Assembly: GCF_043641555.1 (NCBI RefSeq)
Contig: NZ_JBHZRJ010000001.1
Span: 496,001 to 560,000 of the forward strand
Length of the DNA: 64,000 nt
Direction of reading: 5' to 3'
From: Saccharospirillum alexandrii_A
GTDB lineage: Bacteria; Pseudomonadota; Gammaproteobacteria; Pseudomonadales; Natronospirillaceae
Shown here: positions 1-9,600 of the stretch, one piece after another
Layout: the number at the start of each line of letters is the position of its first letter
How positions within the stretch are numbered: position 1 is the stretch's first letter
The notes under the pieces: generated by a model
Databases searched by the model: none
What the model was told of the DNA's origin: nothing
What the model saw: only the letters and a program-made list of their open reading frames with translations
Program-made: the position numbers and the translations under genes

Positions 1-118
1 CAAAACCGGTATCGGCGGTGAGGCCATCGAGCTCATAGCCCTTGTCGGTTTTTGTGCCGTTGTCGATCACGGTCTGGAAGGCACGCAAGGCGTTACCGGC
101 TTCGATTTTTTCAGACAT
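1..118 (-). CDS. Small hypothetical protein, DUF3081-like (partial)
   Basis: Reading leftward from an ATG at 118, the first 39 codons begin MSEKIEAGNALRAFQ and end ...ELDGLTADTGF at the window edge, so the C-terminal part is missing. The pattern of a short helix with ALRAFQ followed by a YELDGLTA segment recalls the small DUF3081 proteins of gammaproteobacteria, which have no known function. That assignment is from memory of the family and is weak. Nothing in the visible part suggests a signal peptide or membrane segment. Confidence 0.45.
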   Translation of the reverse strand, partial: MSEKIEAGNALRAFQTVIDNGTKTDKGYELDGLTADTGF

Positions 119-191
119 TCGGTCAGCCTGTGAAGGGTGAGTTCAGTCTGAGTCTAGTGTAATTGGCCTTGGCTTCCCAACAGCGTAGGCC

Positions 192-1385
192 TCAACCTGA
201 AAATCGGGGCAAGCGGCTGATCACCATTGCAGCGACAAGCGACAAACCACCGGTGACTACCCAGGTCCATTCCCAGCCTCCGCTGCGACTGGCGACCAGT
301 GCAACCAGAGGCGGGCCAGCAAACTGACCCAGAGATGACCATTGCTGCATCCAGCCGACGGTGGTTGAGACCGTATCCTCACTGGGTGCCAGCCTAACGG
401 CAAGTGAAAACAGCACGCCGGGAATCACACCGCCGACCATGGAGAACAGCAAAACAGCACCGTAGCGAACCAGAGGCGCCGTGTCGGTCAAACTGGAAAA
501 CGCGAACAAAGTGCCGAGGCTCATCACACCAAAACCGGTGTACAACAATTGCCGGGCCTGAATGCCCCGGTGCAACAGATAGCCGGAGGCCAGGTTACCC
601 AGAACGTTAATAAGCGCCACCAGCGCCGTAAGCGGCCCGATCAAAAGGGCGCTGAAACCGGCCTGACGATAGATGGATGGTAAAAACCCGATGACCGAGA
701 GCCACTGGCTGGAATACATGGCGAAGATAATGGCAATCAGCCAGGGGCCAGGCGCCGCAAGTGTATCGGCCGGGCGTTGCCACCAAGGGGCCGATGGCGA
801 AGTGGTGCTGGCTGACGTTGATTGCGGTTGGTCGGTGGGCACTGCGTACCACACCCAAACCAGCATCAGCATCGATATCAGCGCCAGCACTCGCCACCAG
901 CCTTGCCAGCTGACTGCATCGATCACCCAGGGTGCGGTTAATAACGCCAGGCTGGTACCGAACCCCATGTAGCAGCCCCATAGCCCGAGGCGTTGGCTCA
1001 GTTTCTCGACCGGTACTTGGCGCCGAATCAGTCCCGGGGCAGGCAGTACAACCAGCAAAAAGCCAACCCCTTCGAGCGCACGCAAGGTGAGCAACGCCGA
1101 AACCGACGTCGCTTCAGCGCCGAGAAAACTGGCCAGTGCCAGGATAATCAGCCCGGCTATCATGCTGCGCCGTAGACCGACCGTATCGGCTGCCATACCC
1201 ACCAGTAAACCCACTGTCATGCCCGCCAGTTGCACCAGCGACAACATAAACCCCGCTTGCAGCAAGGTGAGGCCAAGTGCCGTCTCCAGGGAGGTAATCG
1301 CCGGCGGCAATTTCCCCAGGTGAAGCGCTGCGGAAACACCAGCGATGATGACAGCAAACTCGGACGGAAAACGTGAGTGCGACAT
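192..1385 (-). CDS. MFS family transporter
   Basis: This 397-residue protein consists almost entirely of hydrophobic segments and shows about twelve membrane spans split by a central hydrophilic loop rich in Ser/Thr/Pro. The loop between spans 2 and 3 reads GMAADTVGLRRS, a good match to the major facilitator motif A (GxxaDrxGrr). It should be an inner-membrane secondary carrier. The sequence does not reveal the substrate; the overall look is of the cyanate/nitroimidazole-like (CynX/NimT) or a general drug/metabolite group. The ATG at 1385 (MSHSRFPSEF) was chosen because the upstream in-frame extension is polar and starts inside low-quality sequence. The gene is divergent from the GH13 enzyme at 1747, with a palindromic repeat between them. 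Confidence 0.8.
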   Translation of the reverse strand: MSHSRFPSEFAVIIAGVSAALHLGKLPPAITSLETALGLTLLQAGFMLSLVQLAGMTVGLLVGMAADTVGLRRSMIAGLIILALASFLGAEATSVSALLTLRALEGVGFLLVVLPAPGLIRRQVPVEKLSQRLGLWGCYMGFGTSLALLTAPWVIDAVSWQGWWRVLALISMLMLVWVWYAVPTDQPQSTSASTTSPSAPWWQRPADTLAAPGPWLIAIIFAMYSSQWLSVIGFLPSIYRQAGFSALLIGPLTALVALINVLGNLASGYLLHRGIQARQLLYTGFGVMSLGTLFAFSSLTDTAPLVRYGAVLLFSMVGGVIPGVLFSLAVRLAPSEDTVSTTVGWMQQWSSLGQFAGPPLVALVASRSGGWEWTWVVTGGLSLVAAMVISRLPRFSG

Positions 1386-1530
1386 AACAGCAAGAGGCCT
1401 GAGTAGTGAGGGCAATGAAGAAGCCGGTACTTTATCAGCTCGGACCCGGCAGACAACCTTGAGTTTCACCGCAGCACTGGCTCAGGTGGTGCCCAGGTAC
1501 TAGGCTTGTCCGATCATCGAACATTAATTA

Positions 1531-1715
1531 AGTCTGGAGTTTCGAAGTTGGCAAACAACTGAGTGTCAGGTGCCGGGTAACCCGATCTGGGGAAGTCTGA
1601 GGCATGGATGCCGAAGTCTAGGCCCCATGGATGGGTTAATGCCGACCCCAGATCGGGTTACCCGGTGCCTGACACGGACTCATGGCTCCGAGGTAAAACC
1701 GAACTCCGGAACTTA
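1531..1715 (+). repeat. 113-bp palindromic element, copy R1 (with extended flanks)
   Basis: The core runs 1563..1675. Its 30-bp arms (1563..1592 and 1646..1675) are complementary at 28 of 30 positions. The 53-bp centre holds an apical hairpin GGCATGGATGCC (1601..1612) and the box CCATGGATGG (1625..1634). Weaker pairing extends outward to a GGAGTT/AACTCC pair at 1535 and 1702. This copy sets the reference orientation. It lies between divergent genes, immediately upstream of the GH13 gene. Confidence 0.9.
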
Positions 1716-1746
1716 AATGACGCCAGCGATTAAGAGAGCGACCATT

Positions 1747-3411
1747 ATGGATTCCACAATAGAAACACTTTGGCATCACGTCTATGGCGCGGATCATCCT
1801 GAAGCGCTGTCGCGATTGTCCGAACTGCTGGAAACCAGCCGCCAAACACTGGCGCAGCAACCAACGACGCCCGACCCGGACTGGTACCGCAACGCCATTG
1901 TCTATTCGCTCTACGTCGATGCCTTTGCCGGTGACTTTACCGGCCTGACTGACCGGCTCGACTATCTGGCGACGTTGGGCGTGAATACCCTGTGGCTATT
2001 GCCCATTCTGGATTCGCCGATGCGTGACCAGGGCTTTGATATTCGTGACTTCAAAACCATTCGGGCGGAATTGGGTGGCAACGCGGCCTTTACTGGTTTT
2101 ATTCAGGCCGCGCACCAGCGTGACATTCGGCTTTTGTTCGACATGGCGGTGAATCACAGTTCCGATCAGCACCCCTGGTTTCAGGCCGCCCGAGCAGATC
2201 GGAACTCGCCCTATCGGGATTATTACATCTGGCATCCCGACCGCGAGCGTTACCAGGGTGCGCGGCTGATTTTTAAAGGCATGGTCAATTCCAACTGGTC
2301 GTATAACGAGGCGACCGATGATTATTATTTTCATCGCTTCTATTCGTTTCAGCCCGATCTGAACTATCGCAACCCCGATGTGCTCATCGCGATGATGGAG
2401 AATTTCCTGTACTGGAAAATTCAGGGTGTCGATGGGTTGCGCATGGATGCCATTCCCTTTATCTGGAAGGAGGAGGGCACCAACTGTGAAGACCTGCCCA
2501 CCACGCATACGCTACTGAAACTGATTCGAGCCGGGCTTGATTATTGCGAGCCGGGCACGCTGTTGATCGCGGAAGCAAACATGAAACCCAAGGATGTCGT
2601 CGGCTATTTCGGCAACGACGATGAATGTCAGGCGGCTTATCATTTTCCCCTGATGCCGCAGTTTTATATGGCGCTGGCCGAGGGCAACCGGCGCTACATT
2701 GAAGATGCGCTGTCACCTTCAGTCACGCCAGCCATACCGGAGAAGTCCTGCTGGATGTCGTTTCTGCGCTGCCACGACGAGCTGACGCTGGAGTTCGTCT
2801 CGCCTGAGGTTCGCGAAAAAATGAACCGCTACTATCTACACAATCCGGAGTGTACTTTTCGTGAAGGGGAAGGGTTGGCCGGCCGGCTGTTCTACCTGGT
2901 GAAAGAAGACCCGGCCCAAGCCCTGCTGCTGAACGCCATGCTGTTTGCGACCGAAGGCTCGCCCATTTTGTATTACGGCGATGAAGTCGGCATGACCAAC
3001 GATGAGACGTTTTATCGGGAAAACAGTGCCCGCACCGGTTTTAAGGACGCGCGTTTTATGAACCGGGGTGACATGAGCTGGAGCAAGGTCGACGCGGCCC
3101 TGAACCAGCCCGGGTCGGTCGAACATCAACTTTTTCACGGCGTTCAACAATTAATTGAATGGCGTCGCCGGTTTGCGGCCTGCTTTCATCGCAGTGCCCG
3201 TTTTCTAGCGAACCCGAACCCGGCGGTTTACAGCCTGGAACGAGACGCCAGCGGTCACCGGCTGGTCATTGTGCACAATCTTTCGGCAACGCCCGTTGAG
3301 GTTGAGATCGACCAGCCGATGACCGACCTGGCATCGAACCAGACTGTCATCGGGCCGATTGGGTTGCCGGCCTTCGGCTTCGTCTGGCTGGTCAGCGACA
3401 CGACCGGTTAA
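1747..3411 (+). CDS. GH13 alpha-glucanotransferase, trehalose synthase-like
   Basis: The 554-residue protein is a glycoside hydrolase family 13 enzyme. The (beta/alpha)8 signatures are in order: DMAVNHSSDQHPWF, GVDGLRMDAIPF with the nucleophile Asp234, LLIAEAN with the acid/base Glu276, and CHDELTLE with Asp344 (the usual NHD appears as CHD). The stretches EGTNCEDLP, NDDECQAAYHFPLMP and ELTLE are typical of maltose alpha-D-glucosyltransferase (trehalose synthase, TreS), which interconverts maltose and trehalose in the cytoplasm. An alpha-glucosidase or amylase of the same subgroup remains possible. The start at 1747 (MDSTIETLW) was preferred over 1717 because AAGAGAG lies 8-9 bases upstream. 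The stop overlaps by four bases the stop of the convergent gene. Confidence 0.8.
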   Translation: MDSTIETLWHHVYGADHPEALSRLSELLETSRQTLAQQPTTPDPDWYRNAIVYSLYVDAFAGDFTGLTDRLDYLATLGVNTLWLLPILDSPMRDQGFDIRDFKTIRAELGGNAAFTGFIQAAHQRDIRLLFDMAVNHSSDQHPWFQAARADRNSPYRDYYIWHPDRERYQGARLIFKGMVNSNWSYNEATDDYYFHRFYSFQPDLNYRNPDVLIAMMENFLYWKIQGVDGLRMDAIPFIWKEEGTNCEDLPTTHTLLKLIRAGLDYCEPGTLLIAEANMKPKDVVGYFGNDDECQAAYHFPLMPQFYMALAEGNRRYIEDALSPSVTPAIPEKSCWMSFLRCHDELTLEFVSPEVREKMNRYYLHNPECTFREGEGLAGRLFYLVKEDPAQALLLNAMLFATEGSPILYYGDEVGMTNDETFYRENSARTGFKDARFMNRGDMSWSKVDAALNQPGSVEHQLFHGVQQLIEWRRRFAACFHRSARFLANPNPAVYSLERDASGHRLVIVHNLSATPVEVEIDQPMTDLASNQTVIGPIGLPAFGFVWLVSDTTG

Positions 3412-4076
3412 GAGGATACCTCAGTGATCAGTTTTAGGGTGCGTTCCCAGGCAACCTTGGCTGAAACCGGCTCATAGGAATCGCGAATGTCGCAGTTGAA
3501 ACCGTGGCCCGCCGGGTAGGTGTAGACCGGGAGTTTGGGTTGCTTGCTGCGTACGGTGTCGACGTTTGTCATGGGAATGCTCGCGTCCTGCTCTCCGAAG
3601 TGAAGGATGGTTGGGCACAGGGGGGAGGTGTCGGCGAATTCCGGAATGCGACCGCCGTAATAGCTGACCGCACTGGCAAGGTCGGTATTCTGGGTCGCGA
3701 CCTTGTAGGCCAATGAACCACCCATGCAAAAACCGATGACGGAGACCGGACCGCGCGCTTTAAAATGGTCGATCGCAGCGGTGACATCCAGTAGGGCGGT
3801 GTCGAAACTGAAGTTAGCGAGCAAGGCACGGCCGCGAGCCACGTCTTCGGGGGCATAGCCCGTTTCATAGCCGGGCTCTAGCCGGTCAAACAACGCCGGT
3901 GCCACGGCGATAAACCCTGCGTCAGCCAACCGGTCGCAAACCGAGCGGATGTGACGGTTCACCCCGAAAATTTCCTGCAAGACAATAACGACGCCCCGCG
4001 GGGTATGGTCTGGCTCCGCGACGTAGGCCTTAAAACGGTGCTGGTCGCTGGCGGACAGTTCCTGAGTTTGTGACAT
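3408..4076 (-). CDS. Dienelactone hydrolase family protein
   Basis: The 222-residue alpha/beta hydrolase carries the dienelactone hydrolase triad: a nucleophile Cys in GFCMGGS, an Asp in GEQDASI and a His in AGHGFN. Family members hydrolyse dienelactone to maleylacetate in chlorocatechol pathways, but many homologues outside such clusters act on other esters, and no chlorocatechol genes are nearby. The sequence before the ATG at 4076 is not protein-like, and AGGA sits 8 bases upstream of that start. No signal peptide is seen, so the enzyme is cytoplasmic. The gene converges on the GH13 gene, sharing the bases TTAA at their stops. Confidence 0.85.
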   Translation of the reverse strand: MSQTQELSASDQHRFKAYVAEPDHTPRGVVIVLQEIFGVNRHIRSVCDRLADAGFIAVAPALFDRLEPGYETGYAPEDVARGRALLANFSFDTALLDVTAAIDHFKARGPVSVIGFCMGGSLAYKVATQNTDLASAVSYYGGRIPEFADTSPLCPTILHFGEQDASIPMTNVDTVRSKQPKLPVYTYPAGHGFNCDIRDSYEPVSAKVAWERTLKLITEVSS

Positions 4077-4213
4077 GATCAATTTCCTGGTGAAGTTGGT
4101 GTGGCCGTCAGTGTAGCCAGCTTTATCCGCACTGGGCAGACTCAGCAGTGAAACTGAGCGTTCAGAAAGGAAACCGGACTGTATTTCAGCGAACCGATGG
4201 GCAAGGGGCAGGC

Positions 4214-4247
4214 AAAAAAAAGCACGGGACGATCGCTCGGCCCGTGC
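4214..4247 (-). terminator. Rho-independent terminator of the 4338 small gene
   Basis: On the minus strand the stem GCACGGG/CCCGTGC (4241..4247 with 4222..4228) is followed by eight T (complement of the A run at 4214..4221). It lies about 90 bases past the stop of the small gene. Confidence 0.85.
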
Positions 4248-4337
4248 AAAATAACAACACAACAACAACGACAAAGAGGAGAGCTTGCACCAGCGTGGTG
4301 TTTGTCAGGTCACCACGCCGTCATGAAATTGGAGTGT

Positions 4338-4529
4338 TCAGGCGTTTCTTGGCGTGGCACGCGAGCCCAGAACATTCTGGATACCAGCGCGCAAGGACTT
4401 GAACAAGTCGCTTGCCTGCTTACGCAGGTATTCGTTGCGCAAGCGCATGGCTTCACGTTCGTAGTAGGCAACATCAACGTTGCCAAAACGGTCGGTCACG
4501 ATTGCGGTTTCAGCTGTCGGGTTGGTCAT
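4338..4529 (-). CDS. Small protein of the DVAYY/EAMRxRNEYLR family, paralogue A
   Basis: The 63-residue protein has a variable N-terminus (MTNPTAETAIV), then NVDVAYYEREAMRLRNEYLR, then an amphipathic basic helix. It is clearly related to the products at 11809 and 30307. Small helical proteobacterial proteins of this look are, as I recall, labelled RSP_7527 family, function unknown; this could not be checked. There is no signal peptide or membrane span. The start at 4529 is fixed by AGGAG seven bases upstream. The gene is a free-standing unit with its own promoter (4605..4658) and strong terminator (4214..4247), the arrangement of an abundantly expressed small protein. Arg and Glu patterning would allow a coiled coil or nucleic-acid contact, but this is inference. 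Confidence 0.75.
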   Translation of the reverse strand: MTNPTAETAIVTDRFGNVDVAYYEREAMRLRNEYLRKQASDLFKSLRAGIQNVLGSRATPRNA

Positions 4530-4604
4530 CTCATGCTCCTGGGCGCTATGCCATTCTGGGTGGGAGGGGAGACCGGCGTTGGGTGCCCTCTTCAATTGCG
4601 GCGC

Positions 4605-4658
4605 ATGATAAGAACCTGACCGTCTGGTCACAAACGATCAAATTTCAGGCTATGGGTG
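4605..4658 (-). promoter_or_regulatory. Promoter block shared by the three small-protein genes, copy A
   Basis: On the minus strand, -35 TTGTGA (4628..4633) and -10 TATCAT (4605..4610) are 17 bp apart. The -35 is the end of a 31-bp box (4628..4658) that begins CACC and ends GATCGTTTGTGA, and which recurs at the same spacing before the 11809 and 30307 genes. The transcript would have a leader of about 65-70 bases. Confidence 0.7.
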
Positions 4659-4725
4659 AGAAAAAGTATTTTATGCTGGCAATGGCCGGGCGGCCCAGGC
4701 GGTCGAATGCTGTGCGAGCCAGATA

Positions 4726-5934
4726 TTATTTTTCGTGACGCATCAGCCAGGGCAAGGTCAGGCTGGTGAGCAGCACGGTGCCGACGGTTACCACCATCAT
4801 GGCGGTAAACGCCCGGGGATCGGCGCCTGCTTCAAGAGCCTTTTGCATGATGACCATGGCAATTTCGGCCCTTGGGATCATGCTGACGCCGATCAGCAAC
4901 GCCCCGTAGCCGCCGAGGCGGCGATAGGCGGGCAGGCAGGCACCGAGCATCTTGCCTGCGATGGCGGCTGCCAGCAGCACCACTCCGGGCCAGAACGCAC
5001 TGGAAAAGGCCGTCAGATCAATGTGCAGGCCAAGGCCAATAAAGAAGAAGGGGGTGAACACCAGGTAGAGGCCGTTAAACACCACCCGCTCTTTGGCGGC
5101 CGCGGTATCCCGGCTGAACGCCAGCCCGGCCAGAAAGGCGCCTACCGCCAGCGACAGTCCACTGACTTCAGCCAGCGCCGCAATGATGAACCCGATCGAC
5201 AGCATCAACACCATGGGTTCATGACGGGTTTCATAGCGTTCGACAAACTGGGTCAGGCGTTTTTCAAGGTAGACCGAGAATACCCAGCAGGCAGAGACAA
5301 ACAAGATCAGGATGCTGAGCACTTTAACAAGGGTCAGCCCCACGTCCATCATTGCAATGCTCTCACCACTAGCCAGCAGCGGGGCCAGAGCAACCAGAAT
5401 GGCCATCAGCACGATGCTGCTGATGTCATCGAGCTCCGCTACATCGACGAAGAGGTTTCCGCGCTCGGTAGTCAGTTGTTTGGCATCCTGCCAGATGGTG
5501 ACCGTAACTCCCAGGCTGGTTGCGGTCAGGGCTACGCCGACAAAAATACTGGTTAGCAGGGAGAAACTGACCAGGTAATAAGCTGCCGCAAAGCCGAAGG
5601 CACCGCTGAACAATACATTCCACAACCAGATCCAGGAGGCATTGGGTAATTGCTTCAGCAGTCCGCTCAGGTCGCTTTCCAGGCCGACCTTGAATACCAG
5701 CAATACCAGACCCGCTTCGGCCAATAACCCCAGGCTGTGTCGGCTGCCCTGATCGAGCAGTGGCACTTGGGTGTTCAGCCAGCCCAATAAAGTGCCTGCC
5801 CCAATATAGATGACCATTAACGGCATAAATCGTCGAATAAATACGCCACGGACGAGCAGGGTGAATATCATCAGTACGCCCACCAGGAACAGTGAGTAGG
5901 CAGAGGGAAGTTCTGGCAACGACAGAGCATTCAT
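4726..5934 (-). CDS. CPA2-family cation/proton antiporter
   Basis: The 402-residue protein has about twelve membrane spans and no long soluble C-terminal domain, the plain form of the Na+/H+ (or K+/H+) exchanger family, Pfam PF00999. The central span contains AELDDISSIVLMA, the paired-acid signature of electrogenic CPA2 carriers such as NapA, and the segment LLVFKVGLESDL is the usual second-span motif. It would exchange a monovalent cation for protons at the inner membrane, fitting a salt-exposed bacterium. No TrkA-N domain is present, which distinguishes it from KefB/KefC. It stands alone on the minus strand, so nothing nearby refines the substrate. Confidence 0.85.
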   Translation of the reverse strand: MNALSLPELPSAYSLFLVGVLMIFTLLVRGVFIRRFMPLMVIYIGAGTLLGWLNTQVPLLDQGSRHSLGLLAEAGLVLLVFKVGLESDLSGLLKQLPNASWIWLWNVLFSGAFGFAAAYYLVSFSLLTSIFVGVALTATSLGVTVTIWQDAKQLTTERGNLFVDVAELDDISSIVLMAILVALAPLLASGESIAMMDVGLTLVKVLSILILFVSACWVFSVYLEKRLTQFVERYETRHEPMVLMLSIGFIIAALAEVSGLSLAVGAFLAGLAFSRDTAAAKERVVFNGLYLVFTPFFFIGLGLHIDLTAFSSAFWPGVVLLAAAIAGKMLGACLPAYRRLGGYGALLIGVSMIPRAEIAMVIMQKALEAGADPRAFTAMMVVTVGTVLLTSLTLPWLMRHEK

Positions 5935-6021
5935 GGCGAGACTGACGAAAGGGAATGTGGCCTCAGTGTAACAGATCGGCCAGCGACGCCAGGCTGATTT
6001 AAGTCAGTAGAACCGCTGCGT

Positions 6022-6504
6022 TTAAGACGCGGGGCGATAGCGGTGTCTCAGTCTTACATACAACGTGCGCTCCACGTGGCAAACCAGGTTACCCTCTCGG
6101 TCGCGCACATTAACGGTAAACACCGGGAAACATTTTTCGCCACTGGCCGTGGCCGCTTTAATGCTATGCAACTGGTCGTCTTCAATATGAAACTCGGCGG
6201 TCAATCGCCCTTTACCGGGAGCAATGTACTCGATGTCTGCTTTTTTATCCCAGATCAGGTAACGGTCCCAGCCCAGGCAGCCAAACAGCATCAGGGCATA
6301 GAGGGGGTCGGTCATCGCATAGAGGCTGCCACCGAACTGCGTGTTGTTGATATTGCGAGTCCAGGGGCGCCATTTCAGATCCACCCGGGCATAGCGAAAG
6401 TCGGGGCTAATGGTCACGATTTTCACTCCAGTGAACAAAAACGGTGGCCAGAGGTTCATGACCCAGCGAAACAAAAATGGATGGCGAAAGAAGAGGTTGC
6501 GCAT
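6022..6504 (-). CDS. DUF4442 hotdog-fold protein (putative thioesterase)
   Basis: This 160-residue protein starts with a short aromatic, membrane-seeking helix (FFRHPFLFRWVMNLWPPFLF) followed by a hotdog-type core: NNTQFGGSLYAMTDPLYALML is the central helix and DKKADIEYIAPGKG a core strand. This matches the DUF4442 family of acyl-CoA thioesterase-like proteins. The GGSLYAM helix is where hotdog thioesterases place catalytic and CoA-contacting residues, but the substrate cannot be told. It is monocistronic, between the antiporter and the RND operon, on the same strand as both. Confidence 0.75.
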   Translation of the reverse strand: MRNLFFRHPFLFRWVMNLWPPFLFTGVKIVTISPDFRYARVDLKWRPWTRNINNTQFGGSLYAMTDPLYALMLFGCLGWDRYLIWDKKADIEYIAPGKGRLTAEFHIEDDQLHSIKAATASGEKCFPVFTVNVRDREGNLVCHVERTLYVRLRHRYRPAS

Positions 6505-6553
6505 GAATCAGCCTACTCGGTCAGTGAATAGCGGCTGAGTATACTGGACAGTG

Positions 6554-6574
6554 CCGGGGGGTATAGCACCCCGG
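6554..6574 (-). terminator. GC-rich hairpin downstream of the RND operon
   Basis: CCGGGG (6554..6559) pairs with CCCCGG (6569..6574) across a 9-base loop, just past the end of the RND pump gene. There is no clear T run, so this is a possible rather than a convincing terminator. Confidence 0.3.
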
Positions 6575-6676
6575 GCTTATCTATGAAGCAGTGTGTATAA
6601 AAGAGTCTTAGAACCGGCGTTAGCGCCCATCGAATGCGGAGAAGGTGTTTATGCATCCGATGAGCGAGGTTATGGG

Positions 6677-9600
6677 CTACGCCACTTCGTGGTCGAGTGG
6701 TGCTTTGGGCAGGATACGCTGGCTCAGGCTACCCAGTCGATCCATGTAGGTCACCACCACCGGCACGACCACCAGCGTCAGCAGTGTTGAACTCAGCAAG
6801 CCACCGATGACCGCGTGTGCCATGGGCGCGTTCTGGCCGCTGCCCGCGTGCAGGTTAAGGGCCATCGGTAACATCCCAAAGGTCATCGCCAGGGTAGTCA
6901 TGATGATCGGTCGAAACCGGGTGGTGCCGGCCTGAACCAGGGCATCGTACAGGTTAAGGCCTTCACGCTGGCCCTGGTTGGCGTTGTCGACCAGCAAAAT
7001 GGCGTTCTTCACCACCAGCCCCATCAACATGATGAACCCGATCATCGAGTACATGTTCAACGTGGTGCCCCCGACCAGCAAACCGAGCAAGACACCGACC
7101 AACGCCAGCGGCAGGGCGGCCATAATCGCGATGGGCTGAAGGAAGCTGCCGAACTGAGAAGCCAGCACCAGGTAGATGAAGACGATGGCCAACAACAGTG
7201 CAGACCCGGCAGCCGCCGCCGTTTCTGCAACCTGCTCGGCGTCGCCACCCATGCTGGCACGGTAACCGGTGGGCAGTGACAGAGCGTCAATCGCTTGCTG
7301 TAACTGAGGTGTCACGTTCCCCAACGGTACGCCAGCGATATTGGCCGACAACGTTACCTGGCGCGACAGATCCAACCGGTTGATCTCGGAAGGGCCGGTC
7401 GATTCGACGATGTCAGCGACCTGATCCAGCCTTACAATCGACTGGCTACCGGTGGCCCCGCTTTGAGAAATGGGCAGGCTTGCCAGAGCATCGCGATCGT
7501 TTCGGCTGGGCTCGGGCAGACGAACCACCAGGCTGAAACTGCTGCCTGCCGGGTCGGTCCAGTCACCGACTTCCTCGCCGCCCAGCATGGGCCTCAGGGT
7601 TGCCCCAATTTGCTGCAGACTGACACCGAGGTCACTGGCGGCATCACGATTGATCCGGACACCCAGCACCGGTTGCGAGGCGGTCAGGCTGGATTCGATG
7701 TCGGTCAGTCCGTCAATGTCCACCATGGCGGCACTGAGCTGGTCAGACAGTCGACGCAAGGTGCCGAAATCGTCGCCATACAGGTTGACCTGCACCGGCG
7801 CGGTGACGCCTCCACCAAAGCCATTGGCGGTACCGACTTTGACATCGATGCCGGGAATGGTCTCAAGCGCTTCGCGAATCGGAATGGCCAGTTCAACCGG
7901 GGTTCGGCTGCGTTCCGAGGGCGGTACCAGGGACACCATGACCGTGGCGGCGTTGCTGCCCTGTGCATTGGTGCCGGCGTTGACGGTGGTGTAGGTACCG
8001 GTGACTTCGGGCAAGCCTTGCAGCAAGGTACTGACCTGGCGCGCTTTGCTCGCGGTGTATTCGAGGCTTGAGCCATCCAGGGTTTCGAGGTCGACTTGCA
8101 ATTCGCTGGTGTCCGTTGCCGGTACAAATTCGACCCCGACCAATGGAAAGAGGGCAAAACTGCCGATCAGAGCCGACAGTGCCAGCGCCAGTGTCGACTT
8201 GCGATGGCGCAAACTCCAGCGCAGGACAGTCCGGTAGCCGTTCTGAAGGCGGGAAAACAACCGGTCGAACGCCGCGACGGCTCTTCCCAGCGGGCCACGC
8301 TTCGCATTGGGTTCTGCCGACGGGTCATACCAGACGCTCGACAGCATGGGGTCCAGCGTGAAGGCCACGAACATGGAAATCAGCACCGCCACCGAGACAG
8401 TTACGCCAAACTGCAGGAAAAAACGCCCGAGAATGCCGTCCATAAAGGCGACAGGCAGGAAGACGGCGATGATCGACAGGGTCGTTGCCAGAACTGCCAG
8501 TCCGATCTCGTTGGTGCCATCCAGCGCTGCCTGGCGGTGACCTTTACCCATGTGCAAATGACGCATGATGTTTTCACGGACCACGATCGCATCATCGATT
8601 AACAGACCAACCGCCAGCGACAGGGCCATTAACGACATCATGTTCAAAGTGAAACCAAAAAAGTGCAGCGCGATCATGGTTCCGATGATGGAGATGGGCA
8701 GCGTCAGGCCGGTAATGATGGTTGAGCGCCAGGAGTTGAGAAACAAAAATACAATCAGTACCGCCAGCGCGGCCCCTTCAACCAGCATGTTCTGCACAGC
8801 GTGGAAAGATTGCTCAACCGGCCTGGCGTTATCGCGCACGATTTCCAGATGGACATTCTCGTTGGCCAGTTCCGCTTCCAGTCGAGCGACGGTGGCTCGA
8901 ACAGCTTCGGCAACCCCGACGGTGTTAGCGCCCTGAGTCTTGATGATGTCGATCGCCAGTGCCTGGGTGCCATTCAGCAATGCCATGCTCTCCCGATCGG
9001 CCTGGCCACTTTCTACACGGGCGACGTCGCCCAGCCGAATCGGCTGGCCACCCCGGCGCGCGACAATAACGTCGAGAAAATCATCCATTCGCTCAATTCG
9101 ACCTTCAACCTGAATGGCCTGAACGGTTTGCTCAAATTCCAGTGACCCGGCGGGTAGGTTCTGGTTTTCCTGAGACAGGGCGGCGGTTACCTCGCCAATG
9201 CCGATGTTAAAGGCGGTCAGCTTGTTGGGGTCAATCAGAATACTGACTTGCCGGTTGATGCCACCGATAACGGTGGCCTCACCGACTCCCTGTATGATGG
9301 AGATTTGCTGGGCGATGATGTCTTCGGTCAGTGCCGTCAGCTCGCCTGCGGACAGCGAATCGGAACTCACCGCGAGTGACATGATCGGCAACTGAGCAGG
9401 GTCAAAGCGCAGAATCATTGGGTCGTTGGCGTTGCTTGGCAAAGTACCTTCAAGCGTCGCCAGTCGGTCGCGGACCTCCTGGGCGGCTGCGCTGGAGGCA
9501 ACATCCATATCAAACATCAGGATGATTAATGCCTGGCCAGCGCGAGCGGTAGACTGAATGGAGTCGATGCCACTGATGGTGTTGACCGATTCTTCAATTG

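Noticed and set aside
4735..5556. A 273-codon open frame on the plus strand inside the antiporter gene
   Set aside because: It is opposite to a clear CPA2 antiporter, with His/Gln/Gly-rich composition typical of the antisense of membrane proteins, and it has no recognisable domain.
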